A DNA stretch of 64,000 nt, from NCBI RefSeq assembly GCF_030719215.1, contig NZ_CP120983.1:7440001-7504000 (forward strand), given 5' to 3'. How positions within the stretch are numbered: position 1 is the stretch's first letter; the number at the start of each line of letters is the position of its first letter. Shown in pieces: positions 54,378-63,817 of the stretch. The stretch is from Streptomyces sp. Alt3. GTDB taxonomy: Bacteria; Actinomycetota; Actinomycetes; Streptomycetales; Streptomycetaceae. Below the pieces are notes generated by a model, which saw only the letters and a list, made by a program, of their open reading frames with translations, searched no databases and was not told where the DNA came from. The position numbers and the translations under genes are program-made.

Positions 54378-54406
54378 ACGAACATGTTCGTCACGAACAA
54401 GTTCGT
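54378..54406. promoter_or_regulatory. Two tandem 14-bp palindromes, TetR operators
   Basis: ACGAACATGTTCGT (54378-54391) is a perfect palindrome. ACGAACAAGTTCGT (54393-54406) is the same but for the central base pair. Their centres are 15 bp apart. They lie 13 bp before the TetR start, fitting autorepression. Confidence 0.8.
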
Positions 54407-54447
54407 CGGACCTGGGAGGCAGGCCCTCGGCGCCTCGGCCCGGTTTC

Positions 54448-56172
54448 TCAGGCGTGGAAGCCGTTGCAGACGACAGGCGTGATCCCGTCGGGTCCGCCTT
54501 CCACGTGGTAAAGCACCACGGTCCAGTCACCCGGGTCGTCGCCCACGGGCACGGCGTCGACGGTCCGGCCGTCGAGGTGGGCGCGGAAGTCGTCGGGATA
54601 GCGGAAGGTGAGCGTGCCGCCCGAGGACCACTTCGAGAAGATGTCGACGGGCCTGCCGGTGAAGCCGACGCCCTCGCCCGTCTTCCTGGTGGGACGGCCC
54701 GTGGCGGGATCGATCCCGTGCGGCGGAAGGACACCCACGGCCACGTGGTACGGCGCGGGCCGCTTCCCCTTCCCGGCGTTCCTCGGGCGCAGTTCCACCC
54801 TGGCGGTGTCCGAGCCCGTGGTGTGCGAGACGGACGACTGAAGGTCCACCGGCAGCGAGGCCATGTCCAGGCCGGAAAGGCCGCAGGAGCCGATGCCCTG
54901 GGCCGCCTGCGCGGGATCCTCGGCCAGGGTCCAGCGCTCCCGTGTCCTCCCGTCGCTCACGATGTGGTCGGGCGGGTCCGAGGCCGGTGCGGTGGTGGCG
55001 GGCCGGCGGGACACCTCACCGCCCGCTGTCGGCCCCGCTCCGGCCCCACCGTCCGGCGGCTGTCCCGAGAGCAGCCAGGCCGTCGCCGAGGAGGCCAGCA
55101 CAGCCGCGACCACGGCGAGTCCGAGCGCCCCCCGGCGGCCGGAACGGGCCTCGGACGCCGGACGGTCCGCTCCGTCGTACGGGGTGGGACCGGACGGGCC
55201 CGCGGACACGGATGCGCCCTCACCCGGGGTGCCTCCGCCCGGTCGCGTGGGGAGGACCACCCCGTCCCGCTCCGCCGCGTCGGCGGGCAACGTGGCTGTC
55301 TCGTCGTCGCCCCGCGCGGCCGTGCCGCCGGTCCGGGAGAGCGCACGGTAGAAGGAGTCCGTCGCGAGCGCGGAATCCACCGCGCACCGTGCGATCACGG
55401 CCGCCGGATCCGGCCGGTCCGCCGGGTCCTTGGCGGCACACTCCCGGATCAGCGCGGCGAGCGAAGGGCCGACGCCGTCCAGGTCGATGTCCTCGTGCAC
55501 GGCCCGGTAGCTCACCGTCGCCGCGTCGCCGGATCCGAAGGGAGGCCTGCCCGTCACCGTGTAAGCGAGCGTCGCACCCAGTGCGAACACGTCCGCGGCG
55601 GGGCCCACCTCGTTGCGCAGGACCACTTCGGGTGCGGCGAACCCCGGGGTTCCCGGCGCCGTCCCGTCCCGTGTGAGCACCGTCTGCCCGACCCCCCGGG
55701 CGATGCCGAAGTCGATCAGCTGCGGCCCCTGCGGCGACAGGATCACGTTCTGCGGTTTCAGGTCCCGGTGGGTCACCCCGTGCGCATGGACGGCCGCCAG
55801 GCCCTCGGCCAGCGCGGCGCACAGCTTCAGGGCACTGCCGGGAGGGAACGGCCCGCCCTCTCGGACCGCCTCGCGCAGGGTGGGCCCCGGCACGTACTCG
55901 GTGGCCAGCCAGTAGGGCGGGGCGCCGAGGGACGACTCGATCAACCGGGCGGTGTACGCGCTGCGCACGGCCTCCACGGTGGCGGCCTCCCGCCTGAAGC
56001 GGGCCAGGGACTCCGGGTGGTCGCTGATCTCGTCCCGGATCTCCTTCACCGCCACCAGCAGCCCACCGGGGGAGCGGGCCAGATAGACCTGACCCATCCC
56101 TCCGGCACCGAGGCGGGCGAGCAGTCGATAGGTGCCTATGCGCGAGGGGTCCTGGGGCCGCAGCTCATCCAC
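54448..56172 (-). CDS. Membrane-anchored Ser/Thr protein kinase
   Basis: This ~574-aa Hanks-type kinase has the glycine loop RLGAGGMGQVYLA, Lys in VAVKEI, THRDLKPQNVIL, the DFG of LIDFGIARGV and PGTPGFAAPEVVL. A Pro/Ala-rich juxtamembrane part leads to one TM segment (GALGLAVVAAVLASSATAWL, ~residue 360) and an extracytoplasmic C-terminal domain of ~190 residues with two Cys that may form a disulfide. GTG 56172 (VDELRPQDP) is the usual start in relatives; ATG 56214 in frame has no ribosome site. The signal sensed and the substrate are unknown. Confidence 0.88.
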   Translation of the reverse strand: MDELRPQDPSRIGTYRLLARLGAGGMGQVYLARSPGGLLVAVKEIRDEISDHPESLARFRREAATVEAVRSAYTARLIESSLGAPPYWLATEYVPGPTLREAVREGGPFPPGSALKLCAALAEGLAAVHAHGVTHRDLKPQNVILSPQGPQLIDFGIARGVGQTVLTRDGTAPGTPGFAAPEVVLRNEVGPAADVFALGATLAYTVTGRPPFGSGDAATVSYRAVHEDIDLDGVGPSLAALIRECAAKDPADRPDPAAVIARCAVDSALATDSFYRALSRTGGTAARGDDETATLPADAAERDGVVLPTRPGGGTPGEGASVSAGPSGPTPYDGADRPASEARSGRRGALGLAVVAAVLASSATAWLLSGQPPDGGAGAGPTAGGEVSRRPATTAPASDPPDHIVSDGRTRERWTLAEDPAQAAQGIGSCGLSGLDMASLPVDLQSSVSHTTGSDTARVELRPRNAGKGKRPAPYHVAVGVLPPHGIDPATGRPTRKTGEGVGFTGRPVDIFSKWSSGGTLTFRYPDDFRAHLDGRTVDAVPVGDDPGDWTVVLYHVEGGPDGITPVVCNGFHA

Positions 56173-56477
56173 CGGCCCGACTGTGCCACATGCGCCGCCC
56201 GGCGGACCGGGCATCGCGGAATGTGAGGGCCCCGTACCTGCCCGCCCGCGACGGACCCGCCTGCACCGCCCGGGCGGGGGTAGGCGATCCGTCGGCAGGG
56301 CACACGCGTCGTCACCCGCGCACGGCGGCCCTCCGTCCCGCGGGCACCGGAGCCCACCGCACCGCCGGGCCCGCTCCGGGTGCGGAGGGCGGCGGAGGAA
56401 CGGAGGATGCGAGGGGTGGCGAACCGCTCACACCGGCCCCGTCGAACCGAGAAGCGACATCCGAGGGAGACAACACC
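56173..56477. other. Intergenic region between divergent kinase and transketolase genes
   Basis: About 300 bp without a supported gene. It holds the divergent promoters; the only clear element is the transketolase ribosome site GAGGGAGA at ~56463-56470. Confidence 0.5.
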
Positions 56478-58658
56478 ATGGCGCCCGAACGATCCTCTTC
56501 CGGCCTCGCCGCATCCCGGGACCCCGGGCTGGCGCTGCCCGTGGCCGTACGGGCGGGGTGGAGCGACCTGGACCTGCGCGCGGTGGACACCGTACGGGTG
56601 CTCGCCGCCGACGCGGTCCAGAAGACCGGCAACGGACACCCCGGCACGGCGATGAGCCTGGCGCCGCTCGCCTACCTGCTGTTCCAGCAGGTCATGCGGC
56701 ACGACCCCGCCGACGACCAGTGGCTGGGCAGGGACCGCTTCGTCCTCTCCTGCGGCCACAGCAGCCTCACCCTGTACATCCAGCTCTACCTGGCCGGCTA
56801 CGGCCTGGAGATGGACGACCTGAAGGCACTGCGGACCTGGGACTCCGCGACCCCCGGCCACCCGGAGTACCGGCACACCCGCGGAGTCGAGATCACCACC
56901 GGACCGCTCGGCCAGGGGATGGGCGCCTCCGTCGGGATGGCGATGGCCGCCCGCCGGGAGAGGGGCCTGCTCGACCCGGACGCCGCGCCGGGCACCAGCC
57001 CCTTCGACCACCGTGTGTACGTGCTGGCCTCCGACGGCGACATGATGGAGGGCGTCGCGTCCGAGGCGGCGTCGCTGGCAGGGCATCAGCAGCTGGGCAA
57101 CCTCGTGGCGTTCTACGACTCCAACCACATCTCCATCGAGGACGACACCGACATCTCGTTCAGCGAGGACGTCCCGGCCCGCTTCGCCGCGTACGGATGG
57201 CACGTGCAGACCGTGGACTGGACCCGTACCGGTGACTACGTCGAGGACGTCGACGCGCTGCTCGCCGCGATCGAGGCGGCGAAGGCGGAACAGTCCCGGC
57301 CCTCGTTGATCATGCTGCGCACGATCATCGGCTGGCCCGCCCCCACGAAGAAGAACACCGGCAAGGCGCACGGGGCGGCCCTGGGGGACGAGGAGGTCGC
57401 CGGGACCAAGCGGCTCCTGGGCTTCGACCCGGAGGCGTACTTCCCCGTCGAGGAGGAGGTCCTCACCCACACCCGGGCGGTCGGGGAGCGGGGCAAGGGC
57501 GCCCGCGAACGCTGGCAGCGGACCTACGAGGAATGGCGCACCGCCAACCCGGAGCGGGCGGCGCTGCTCGACCGGCTGCGGGAGCAGGAACTGCCCGACG
57601 GCTGGACCGACGCCCTGCCGGACTTCCCGGCGGACGCGAAGGGCATGGCCACCCGCAAGGCCTCCGGCCAGGTGCTCACCGCCCTCGCGCCGGTGCTGCC
57701 CGAGCTGTGGGGCGGCTCCGCCGACCTCGCCGGCAGCAACAACACGACCATGGACGGCGAGCCCTCCTTCATCCCCGTGGACCGGCAGACGGCCGAGTTC
57801 GGCGGGGGCCCCTACGGACGGACCCTGCACTTCGGGATCCGTGAGCACGCGATGGGCGCCGTGCTCAACGGCATCGCGCTGCAGAGCCTGACCCGCCCCT
57901 ACGGCGGCACGTTCCTCACGTTCAGCGACTACATGCGCCCCGCCGTCCGCCTCGCCGCCCTGATGAAGCTTCCCGCCACCTATGTGTGGACCCACGACTC
58001 GATCGGACTGGGCGAGGACGGCCCCACCCACCAGCCCGTCGAGCACCTCGCCGCGCTGCGCGCGATCCCCGGGCTCGACGTCGTACGCCCCGGAGACGCC
58101 AACGAGACGACCACCTGCTGGCGGACGATCCTGGAGCACACCGACCGCCCCGCCGGTCTCGTCCTGACCAGGCAGAACCTGCCGGTCCTGGACCGCGCCG
58201 ACGGCGTCCACGCCTCTGCCGGAGGAGCGGCACGCGGCGCCTACGTCCTGGTCGAAGCCTCCGGAACCGCCCCCGACGTCATCCTCGTGGCGACGGGATC
58301 CGAGGTCCACATCGCGCTCGACGCCCGTAAGGTGCTGGCCGACGAGGGGCTTTCCGTCCGGGTGGTGTCGATGCCCTGCCGCGAGTGGTTCGCCGAGCAG
58401 CCGATGTCCTACCAGGACGAGGTGCTGCCGCCCGACGTGCGCGCCCGCGTCAGCGTCGAGGCCGCCGTCGGCCAGGGCTGGCGCGAGGTGGTCGGCGACG
58501 CCGGACGGATCGTCAGCCTCGAGCACTACGGAGCGTCCGCCGACTACGAACGGCTCTACGAGGAGTTCGGCATCACCCCCGAAGCGGTCGCCGCGGCGGC
58601 ACGCGCCAGCATCCGCGACGCGGTGGAGCCCCCGAGGCCGGGCGGGCGACGGCCGTAG
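56478..58658 (+). CDS. tkt: Transketolase
   Basis: This 726-aa ThDP enzyme has GNGHPGTAMSLAPLAYLLF, the cofactor/metal site ASDGDMMEGVASEAASLAGH, TGPLGQGMGASVGMAMA, and in the pyrimidine domain FGIREHAMGAVLNGIALQ and HDSIGLGEDGPTHQPVEHLA. It exchanges two-carbon units between sugar phosphates in the pentose-phosphate pathway. Start: ATG 56478 after GAGGGAGA. No transaldolase or glucose-6-phosphate dehydrogenase gene is adjacent, so this may be a second transketolase outside the main pentose-phosphate operon (inference). Confidence 0.93.
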   Translation: MAPERSSSGLAASRDPGLALPVAVRAGWSDLDLRAVDTVRVLAADAVQKTGNGHPGTAMSLAPLAYLLFQQVMRHDPADDQWLGRDRFVLSCGHSSLTLYIQLYLAGYGLEMDDLKALRTWDSATPGHPEYRHTRGVEITTGPLGQGMGASVGMAMAARRERGLLDPDAAPGTSPFDHRVYVLASDGDMMEGVASEAASLAGHQQLGNLVAFYDSNHISIEDDTDISFSEDVPARFAAYGWHVQTVDWTRTGDYVEDVDALLAAIEAAKAEQSRPSLIMLRTIIGWPAPTKKNTGKAHGAALGDEEVAGTKRLLGFDPEAYFPVEEEVLTHTRAVGERGKGARERWQRTYEEWRTANPERAALLDRLREQELPDGWTDALPDFPADAKGMATRKASGQVLTALAPVLPELWGGSADLAGSNNTTMDGEPSFIPVDRQTAEFGGGPYGRTLHFGIREHAMGAVLNGIALQSLTRPYGGTFLTFSDYMRPAVRLAALMKLPATYVWTHDSIGLGEDGPTHQPVEHLAALRAIPGLDVVRPGDANETTTCWRTILEHTDRPAGLVLTRQNLPVLDRADGVHASAGGAARGAYVLVEASGTAPDVILVATGSEVHIALDARKVLADEGLSVRVVSMPCREWFAEQPMSYQDEVLPPDVRARVSVEAAVGQGWREVVGDAGRIVSLEHYGASADYERLYEEFGITPEAVAAAARASIRDAVEPPRPGGRRP

Positions 58659-58695
58659 ACCACCTGCCCAAGGCCTCCACCGCGGGAAGCGGTCC

Positions 58696-61551
58696 CTAAC
58701 TCATCTGGCGCCGCACCAGTTCATGGAGCTGCCCGCCCGTGTCCGCGAGGAGCTCGGCGGGCGGGCCCTCCTGGACGACACGGCCGTCGGCCATGACGAT
58801 CACACGGTCGGCGTCCAGGACCGTGGACAGCCGGTGCGCGATCACGACCCTGGTGGCCCGCAAGGACCGGGTGCTCTCGATCACCGTGCGCTGGGTCTCG
58901 TTGTCGAGCGCACTGGTGGCCTCGTCGAAGAACAGGATGCGGGGGCGCCGGACGAGCGCCTGGGCGATCATCAGCCGCTGGCGCTGGCCCCCGGAGATCG
59001 AGCCGCCGCCCGCGATCATGGTGTGCAGCCCCATCGGCATCCGCTTGATGTCCTCGGCCAGCCCCGCCATCGCGGCTGCCTCCCACGCCTCCTCCTGGGT
59101 GAAGACCTCGGCACCGCAGATGCAGTCCAGGATCGATCCGGAGAGCGGCTGGGCGTTCTGCAGGACGACCCCGCACTGGCGGCGCACCGCCGCCGGGTCG
59201 AGCGAGGTCAGGTCCTGACCGTCGTACAGGACACTGCCGGAGGCCGGCCTGTCGAAGCCGATGAGCAGCCTCAGCAGCGTCGACTTCCCGCATCCGCTGG
59301 GCCCCACGATCGCGACGAACTCGCCCGGACGCACGCTCAGCGACACCTCGTCGAGGACGACGGGGCCGTCCTCGGAGTAGCGGAAGGACACTCCTCTGGC
59401 CTCGATCTCCCCGGACAGCGAACCCGGCTGCGTGCTGGTGCCGCGAACCTCGGGCGCCTCGTCGAGCACCGGCTTGATCTGCTCGAACATCGGCAGCACG
59501 GCGGCGGCCGACACGAACGCCCCGGTGAGCTGGGTGACAGCGGTCAGCAGCATCGTCACGGACGTGTTGAAGGTCAGGAACTCACTGGCCGTCAGGGAAC
59601 CCCGAGCCGGGCCGGCTAGCAGGACGAAGACGACCAGTGAACAGAGCGGAAGGTAGACGGCGTTGAGGACCGTCGTCATGTTCTTGATGCGGCCCGCCCG
59701 CTTCTGCAGTTCACGGCTGCGGGCGAACTCCGAGGCCCACGCCCCGTACGCGAAGCTCTCCGCCGCGGCGACCCGCAGCTTGGGCAGTCCGCGCAGGGTC
59801 TGGAACGCCTGGTTGTTCAGCTTGTTCCCGAGCTCGACCAGACGGCGCTGCCAGCGGAGCTCCCACATGCCCATGGTCAGGAACACACCGGCGATGACCA
59901 CCAGCATCGCGACGGCGGTGAGAGCCAGCGGGACACTGAACCAGAGCAGCAGACCCAGGTTCATCACCCCGAGCGTGCCCGCCTGCACCACGACGGGACC
60001 GGTTCCGGACAGCACCCGGCGGATGGCGCTCACCCCCATCGCCGCGCTCGCCAGTTCCCCGGTGGAGCGCGAGGCGAAGAACTTCGTCGGCAGCCGCAGC
60101 AGCCGGTCCCAGACCGCGGGCTGGAGCGTGCTCTCGATGCGCCCCTCCATCCGCAGGATCGTGAGGTTCTGCAGCAGCATGAACGCCGCCGAGACGACAC
60201 CGGAGATGATGACGGCCAGCGACACCTGCACGATGAGGGCGTTCTGCGCCTGCGGCACGTAGACGCCGAGCACCTTGCCGGTCGCGATCGGCACCAGCGA
60301 CCCCAGCGCGACCGTCACGAGCCCCGCCAGCACCAGGTTCCGCAGGTCGCCCCTGGTACCGAACAGACCGAAACGCAGCAGCTGCCTTCTGCTCAACGGC
60401 TTTTCCGGAAGGGGCCGGTAGAACATCACGGCGCGCTCGTCGAAGTCCTCGGCACAGTCGCTGTCCACACGGGCGCGCCGCCCGGTCAGCGGGTTGACCG
60501 CCTCGTAGCGGCCACGGCGCCAGAGCAGCGCGACCGGCGCCCCGGACGCGGCCCGACTGCCCACCAGCGGACCGGAGTTCTCCCGCCACCAGCGACCGTC
60601 CAGCCGCACCGCCCGGGTGCGGACGCGCGAGGCGACCGCGACACGTTCGACCGGGTCGATCCGGTCGCTCACCGCGCCGCCCGTCGCCGGCTCGGCGAGG
60701 ACGATCCCCGAATCCCGCGCCACCAGGCGGCAGGCCGCGTGGACCGCGTCGTCCGAGGCGCCCTTCGCGGGCGACGTGCCCCGCGCGGACCGGCCGATCG
60801 AGGTCAGCAGCGCGTGGTCGGCCTCCTTGCGGACGGCCTCACCCGCCTTCATGCCCGCGGCGGTCCGGTCCTCGTGGGCACGTTCCAGCTGCTCGATCCA
60901 GCGGTCCAGCGCCGACAGCAGCCGGTACTGCTGATTGACCATCCCCTGCCACATCGCCGGGTCCACGAGCAGGTCACCCGAGGCCTCGGCACTGAACGCG
61001 GCACCGTACTGCACGCTGCCGGGCGACACCGGCAGCCACAGGACGTCGTCGTCGCCCACCGAGCTGTCGACGGCGGTCCGCCCGTCCAGCGGCGCCTCGA
61101 ACAGCACACGCTGACTCCGGCCCACGCCGAGCGAGAAGGCGTGCTCCAGCAGGCTGAGCGCCGCGTCCCCGGTGTCGTAGTGGCTGCGGGACCGGGCCTC
61201 GTACGCCCCCTGGTCGTACTCCTGCCGGTACAGCTCGCGCAGCGGTACCCGGCGCAGCACGCACTCCTGGAGGGGGCGCCCGACCAGGGTGTGCTGCGGG
61301 CCCACGACCGGGCCCAGCACGAGGGTCCCCGGCTCCAGACGGCCCAGGAAGTGCCAGTGCCCCTGCTCCACCGCGTCCACCGCGAACAGGTCGAGGGCGC
61401 CGGCCACGACGAGCCACAGCACCTGGGGCCCTTCCAGCGACAGGCTCCGCAGCCCGGTGCAGTCGACCGGCTCGCCGAGTGTTCCCAGCGCGCCGATGAC
61501 CGGGTCCGGCCCCGGGGCCTCCGTGCCCGCGAGCGGATGAACGGATGACAT
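58696..61551 (-). CDS. NHLP-type bacteriocin export ABC transporter, permease/ATPase subunit without peptidase
   Basis: This 951-aa protein has a long N-terminal region (~1-400) specific to the second NHLP/NHLM exporter, then an ABC membrane domain (~410-700) and a C-terminal ATPase with Walker A GPSGCGKSTLL (~755), signature SGGQRQRLMIAQAL (~850) and H-loop VVIAHRLSTV. It starts 2 bp after the partner's stop, in one operon with the C39 ABC protein and a membrane-fusion protein. These systems export leader-peptide-bearing RiPPs. The precursor and modifying enzymes are not in the window. Confidence 0.9.
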   Translation of the reverse strand: MSSVHPLAGTEAPGPDPVIGALGTLGEPVDCTGLRSLSLEGPQVLWLVVAGALDLFAVDAVEQGHWHFLGRLEPGTLVLGPVVGPQHTLVGRPLQECVLRRVPLRELYRQEYDQGAYEARSRSHYDTGDAALSLLEHAFSLGVGRSQRVLFEAPLDGRTAVDSSVGDDDVLWLPVSPGSVQYGAAFSAEASGDLLVDPAMWQGMVNQQYRLLSALDRWIEQLERAHEDRTAAGMKAGEAVRKEADHALLTSIGRSARGTSPAKGASDDAVHAACRLVARDSGIVLAEPATGGAVSDRIDPVERVAVASRVRTRAVRLDGRWWRENSGPLVGSRAASGAPVALLWRRGRYEAVNPLTGRRARVDSDCAEDFDERAVMFYRPLPEKPLSRRQLLRFGLFGTRGDLRNLVLAGLVTVALGSLVPIATGKVLGVYVPQAQNALIVQVSLAVIISGVVSAAFMLLQNLTILRMEGRIESTLQPAVWDRLLRLPTKFFASRSTGELASAAMGVSAIRRVLSGTGPVVVQAGTLGVMNLGLLLWFSVPLALTAVAMLVVIAGVFLTMGMWELRWQRRLVELGNKLNNQAFQTLRGLPKLRVAAAESFAYGAWASEFARSRELQKRAGRIKNMTTVLNAVYLPLCSLVVFVLLAGPARGSLTASEFLTFNTSVTMLLTAVTQLTGAFVSAAAVLPMFEQIKPVLDEAPEVRGTSTQPGSLSGEIEARGVSFRYSEDGPVVLDEVSLSVRPGEFVAIVGPSGCGKSTLLRLLIGFDRPASGSVLYDGQDLTSLDPAAVRRQCGVVLQNAQPLSGSILDCICGAEVFTQEEAWEAAAMAGLAEDIKRMPMGLHTMIAGGGSISGGQRQRLMIAQALVRRPRILFFDEATSALDNETQRTVIESTRSLRATRVVIAHRLSTVLDADRVIVMADGRVVQEGPPAELLADTGGQLHELVRRQMS

Positions 61552-61552
61552 G

Positions 61553-63817
61553 TCAGTGCTCCCTGACCAGATCGGCGTAGGGCCCGCCGGCGGCCGCCAG
61601 CTGCTCGTGCCTGCCGCGCTCCACGACGGTCCCGTGGTCCAGGACCACGATCTCGTCGCTGTCGCGCACGGTGCTCAGCCGGTGGGCGATCACGACGCAG
61701 GCACAGCCCCGCCGCCGCAGGTTGTCGATGATGACGCGCTCGGTCTCGGCGTCCAGCGCGCTGGTGACCTCGTCCAGGACCAGGATGCTGGGGCGGCGCA
61801 CGAGCGCCCGGGCGATCTCCAGGCGCTGTCGCTGCCCGCCCGAGAAGTTCCGGCCGTCCTGCTCCACCCGGCTGTGGATGCCGCTGGGGCGGCGCGCGAC
61901 GACGTCGTACAGGGCGGCGTCCCGCAGCGCCTCGGTCACGGCGTCGTCCGGGACCGAGGGGTCCCACAGCGCCACGTTGTCCCGGACCGTCCCCTCGAAG
62001 AGGAAGACGTCCTGGTCGACGAAGGACACCGACGCGGCAAGAGCGCCCCTGGGGATGTCCTCCAGGCGCTGCCCGTCGATGCGGATCGTGCCCTCCCACG
62101 GGCTGTACAGCCCCGAGATGAGCCGCGAGACCGTCGACTTGCCACTGCCGGACCCTCCGACGAGCGCCACCTGCTGCCCCGGTCCCACGGACAGGGAGAA
62201 GCCGGTGAGCAGGGGCTTGTCGAGCGGGCTGTAGCCGAAGGTGATGTCCTCCAGCGTCACATGCCCCTTGAGCCGCCTGGTGCTCGCGGCCGGTTCGCGA
62301 CGGGAGTACAGCGGGTCGACCGGGAAGTTCTCGACGTCCTTGAGCCGGGCCACGTCGGCCGCGAAGTCCTGGACCCGGCCCGCCACCCCGTTGAGCCGGG
62401 TCACCGGCGCGGTGAAACGCGTCACCAGGGCCTGGAAGGCCACCAGCAGACCGATCGAGAGGTGCCCCTCCACGGCCCGCAGGCCCCCGATCCACAGGAT
62501 CAGCGCGCTGTTGAGCGTCGCGAGGGCAGGGGCGACGACGCCCAGCCAGGCGCTCGGCACCCCGAGGCGCTGCTGCTCCTCCAGCGTCGTCGCGTGCTGC
62601 CCGGCCCACCGGCGGAAGTACCCGTTCTCGCCGCCCGTGGCCTTCATCGTCTCGATCAGCTGGAGCCCGGTGTACGAGGTGTTCGTCAGCCGTGCGCTGT
62701 CGGCCCGCAGCTTCTGGGTGCCGGTGGCCCGCAGCCGCACGACGATGCGCATGGCGACCACGTTGAGCAGGGCGATGCCCACCCCGATGACGGTCAGCTG
62801 CGGATCGTACGTCCACAGCAGGAACGCGTAGAGCAGGACGACGATGCCGTCCACTCCCGCCGCGGTGAGGTCCCGTGCGAGGGTCTCGGCCACGGCGTCG
62901 TTCGACTGCAGGCGCTGGACGAGGTCGGCCGGGCTGCGCTGCGAGAAGAAGGTGACCGGCAGCCGGAGCAGATGCCGGAAGAAGCGCGCGCTGCCGAGCG
63001 TGGACGAGATGATGCGCCCACGCAGCAGATTCGCCTGCTGCAGCCATGTCAGGACGACGGTGAGGGCGACCATGGAGCCCATCGCGGCGAACAGCACGCC
63101 CAGCAAGGACGTCTGTTCGCCAATCATGAACATGTCGATGTAGGTGCGGCTCAGGGCCGGCAGCGTGGCGCCGACGGCCACCAGCAGCAGGCTGGCGAGC
63201 AGGGCGACCAGCATCGTGCCCGTGGTGCCGCGCAGGCGGCCCGGCAACGCGGCCATGACACCGGGCTTCCGGCCGCCGCGCCGGAAGCCCTCACCCGGTT
63301 CGAGGACCAGGGCGACTCCGGTGAAGCTGGTGTCGAAGTCCTCGGCGGGCACGAACCGGCGCCCCTTGTCGGGGTCGTTGATGTGCACGCCCCGCCGTCC
63401 GAGGCGGCGTCCCATGCCGTCGTAGACGACGTAGTGGTTGAACTCCCAGAACAGGATCGCGGGGGCCCGGACCTCGGCGAGGGCCGCCGGTTCCATCTGC
63501 ATGCCCTTGGCCTGGAGGCCGTAACTTCGCGCGGCCTTGAGCACGTTGCTGGCGCGGGACCCGTCGCGCGAGACACCGCAGGCGATCCGCAGTTCCTCCA
63601 GCGGCACGTGGCGGCCGTAGTGACCGAGCACCATGGCCAACGAGGCGGCCCCGCACTCCAGGGCCTCCATCTGGAGCACGGTGGGCGTGCGCACCGTCTT
63701 CGTCCGGCCGGCCTTCGGCGCGCCGCCCGTCCGTCGCCGGCCCGCTTCCGGCCGGTGCCTGCCGCGGCCCGGGGGCGGCAGCTGCTGGGCGGTGGGGGAC
63801 GGGTGCGGAGCGGTCAC
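61553..63817 (-). CDS. NHLP-type bacteriocin export ABC transporter with C39 peptidase domain
   Basis: This ~754-aa protein has an N-terminal C39 peptidase with C55 in LECGAASLAMV, H128 in EFNHYVVYDG and D148 in HINDPDKG. An ABC membrane domain (~200-490) and an ATPase (Walker A GGSGSGKSTVSRL, signature FSGGQRQRLEIARAL) follow. It cleaves double-glycine-type leaders during export. Start: GTG 63817, overlapping the previous gene's TGA (GTGA). It is the peptidase partner of the neighbouring 951-aa ABC protein. Confidence 0.92.
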   Translation of the reverse strand: MTAPHPSPTAQQLPPPGRGRHRPEAGRRRTGGAPKAGRTKTVRTPTVLQMEALECGAASLAMVLGHYGRHVPLEELRIACGVSRDGSRASNVLKAARSYGLQAKGMQMEPAALAEVRAPAILFWEFNHYVVYDGMGRRLGRRGVHINDPDKGRRFVPAEDFDTSFTGVALVLEPGEGFRRGGRKPGVMAALPGRLRGTTGTMLVALLASLLLVAVGATLPALSRTYIDMFMIGEQTSLLGVLFAAMGSMVALTVVLTWLQQANLLRGRIISSTLGSARFFRHLLRLPVTFFSQRSPADLVQRLQSNDAVAETLARDLTAAGVDGIVVLLYAFLLWTYDPQLTVIGVGIALLNVVAMRIVVRLRATGTQKLRADSARLTNTSYTGLQLIETMKATGGENGYFRRWAGQHATTLEEQQRLGVPSAWLGVVAPALATLNSALILWIGGLRAVEGHLSIGLLVAFQALVTRFTAPVTRLNGVAGRVQDFAADVARLKDVENFPVDPLYSRREPAASTRRLKGHVTLEDITFGYSPLDKPLLTGFSLSVGPGQQVALVGGSGSGKSTVSRLISGLYSPWEGTIRIDGQRLEDIPRGALAASVSFVDQDVFLFEGTVRDNVALWDPSVPDDAVTEALRDAALYDVVARRPSGIHSRVEQDGRNFSGGQRQRLEIARALVRRPSILVLDEVTSALDAETERVIIDNLRRRGCACVVIAHRLSTVRDSDEIVVLDHGTVVERGRHEQLAAAGGPYADLVREH

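Noticed and set aside
56136..58526. 796-aa - strand frame opposite transketolase
   Set aside because: Transketolase motifs are clear on the + strand; the antisense product has no domain.
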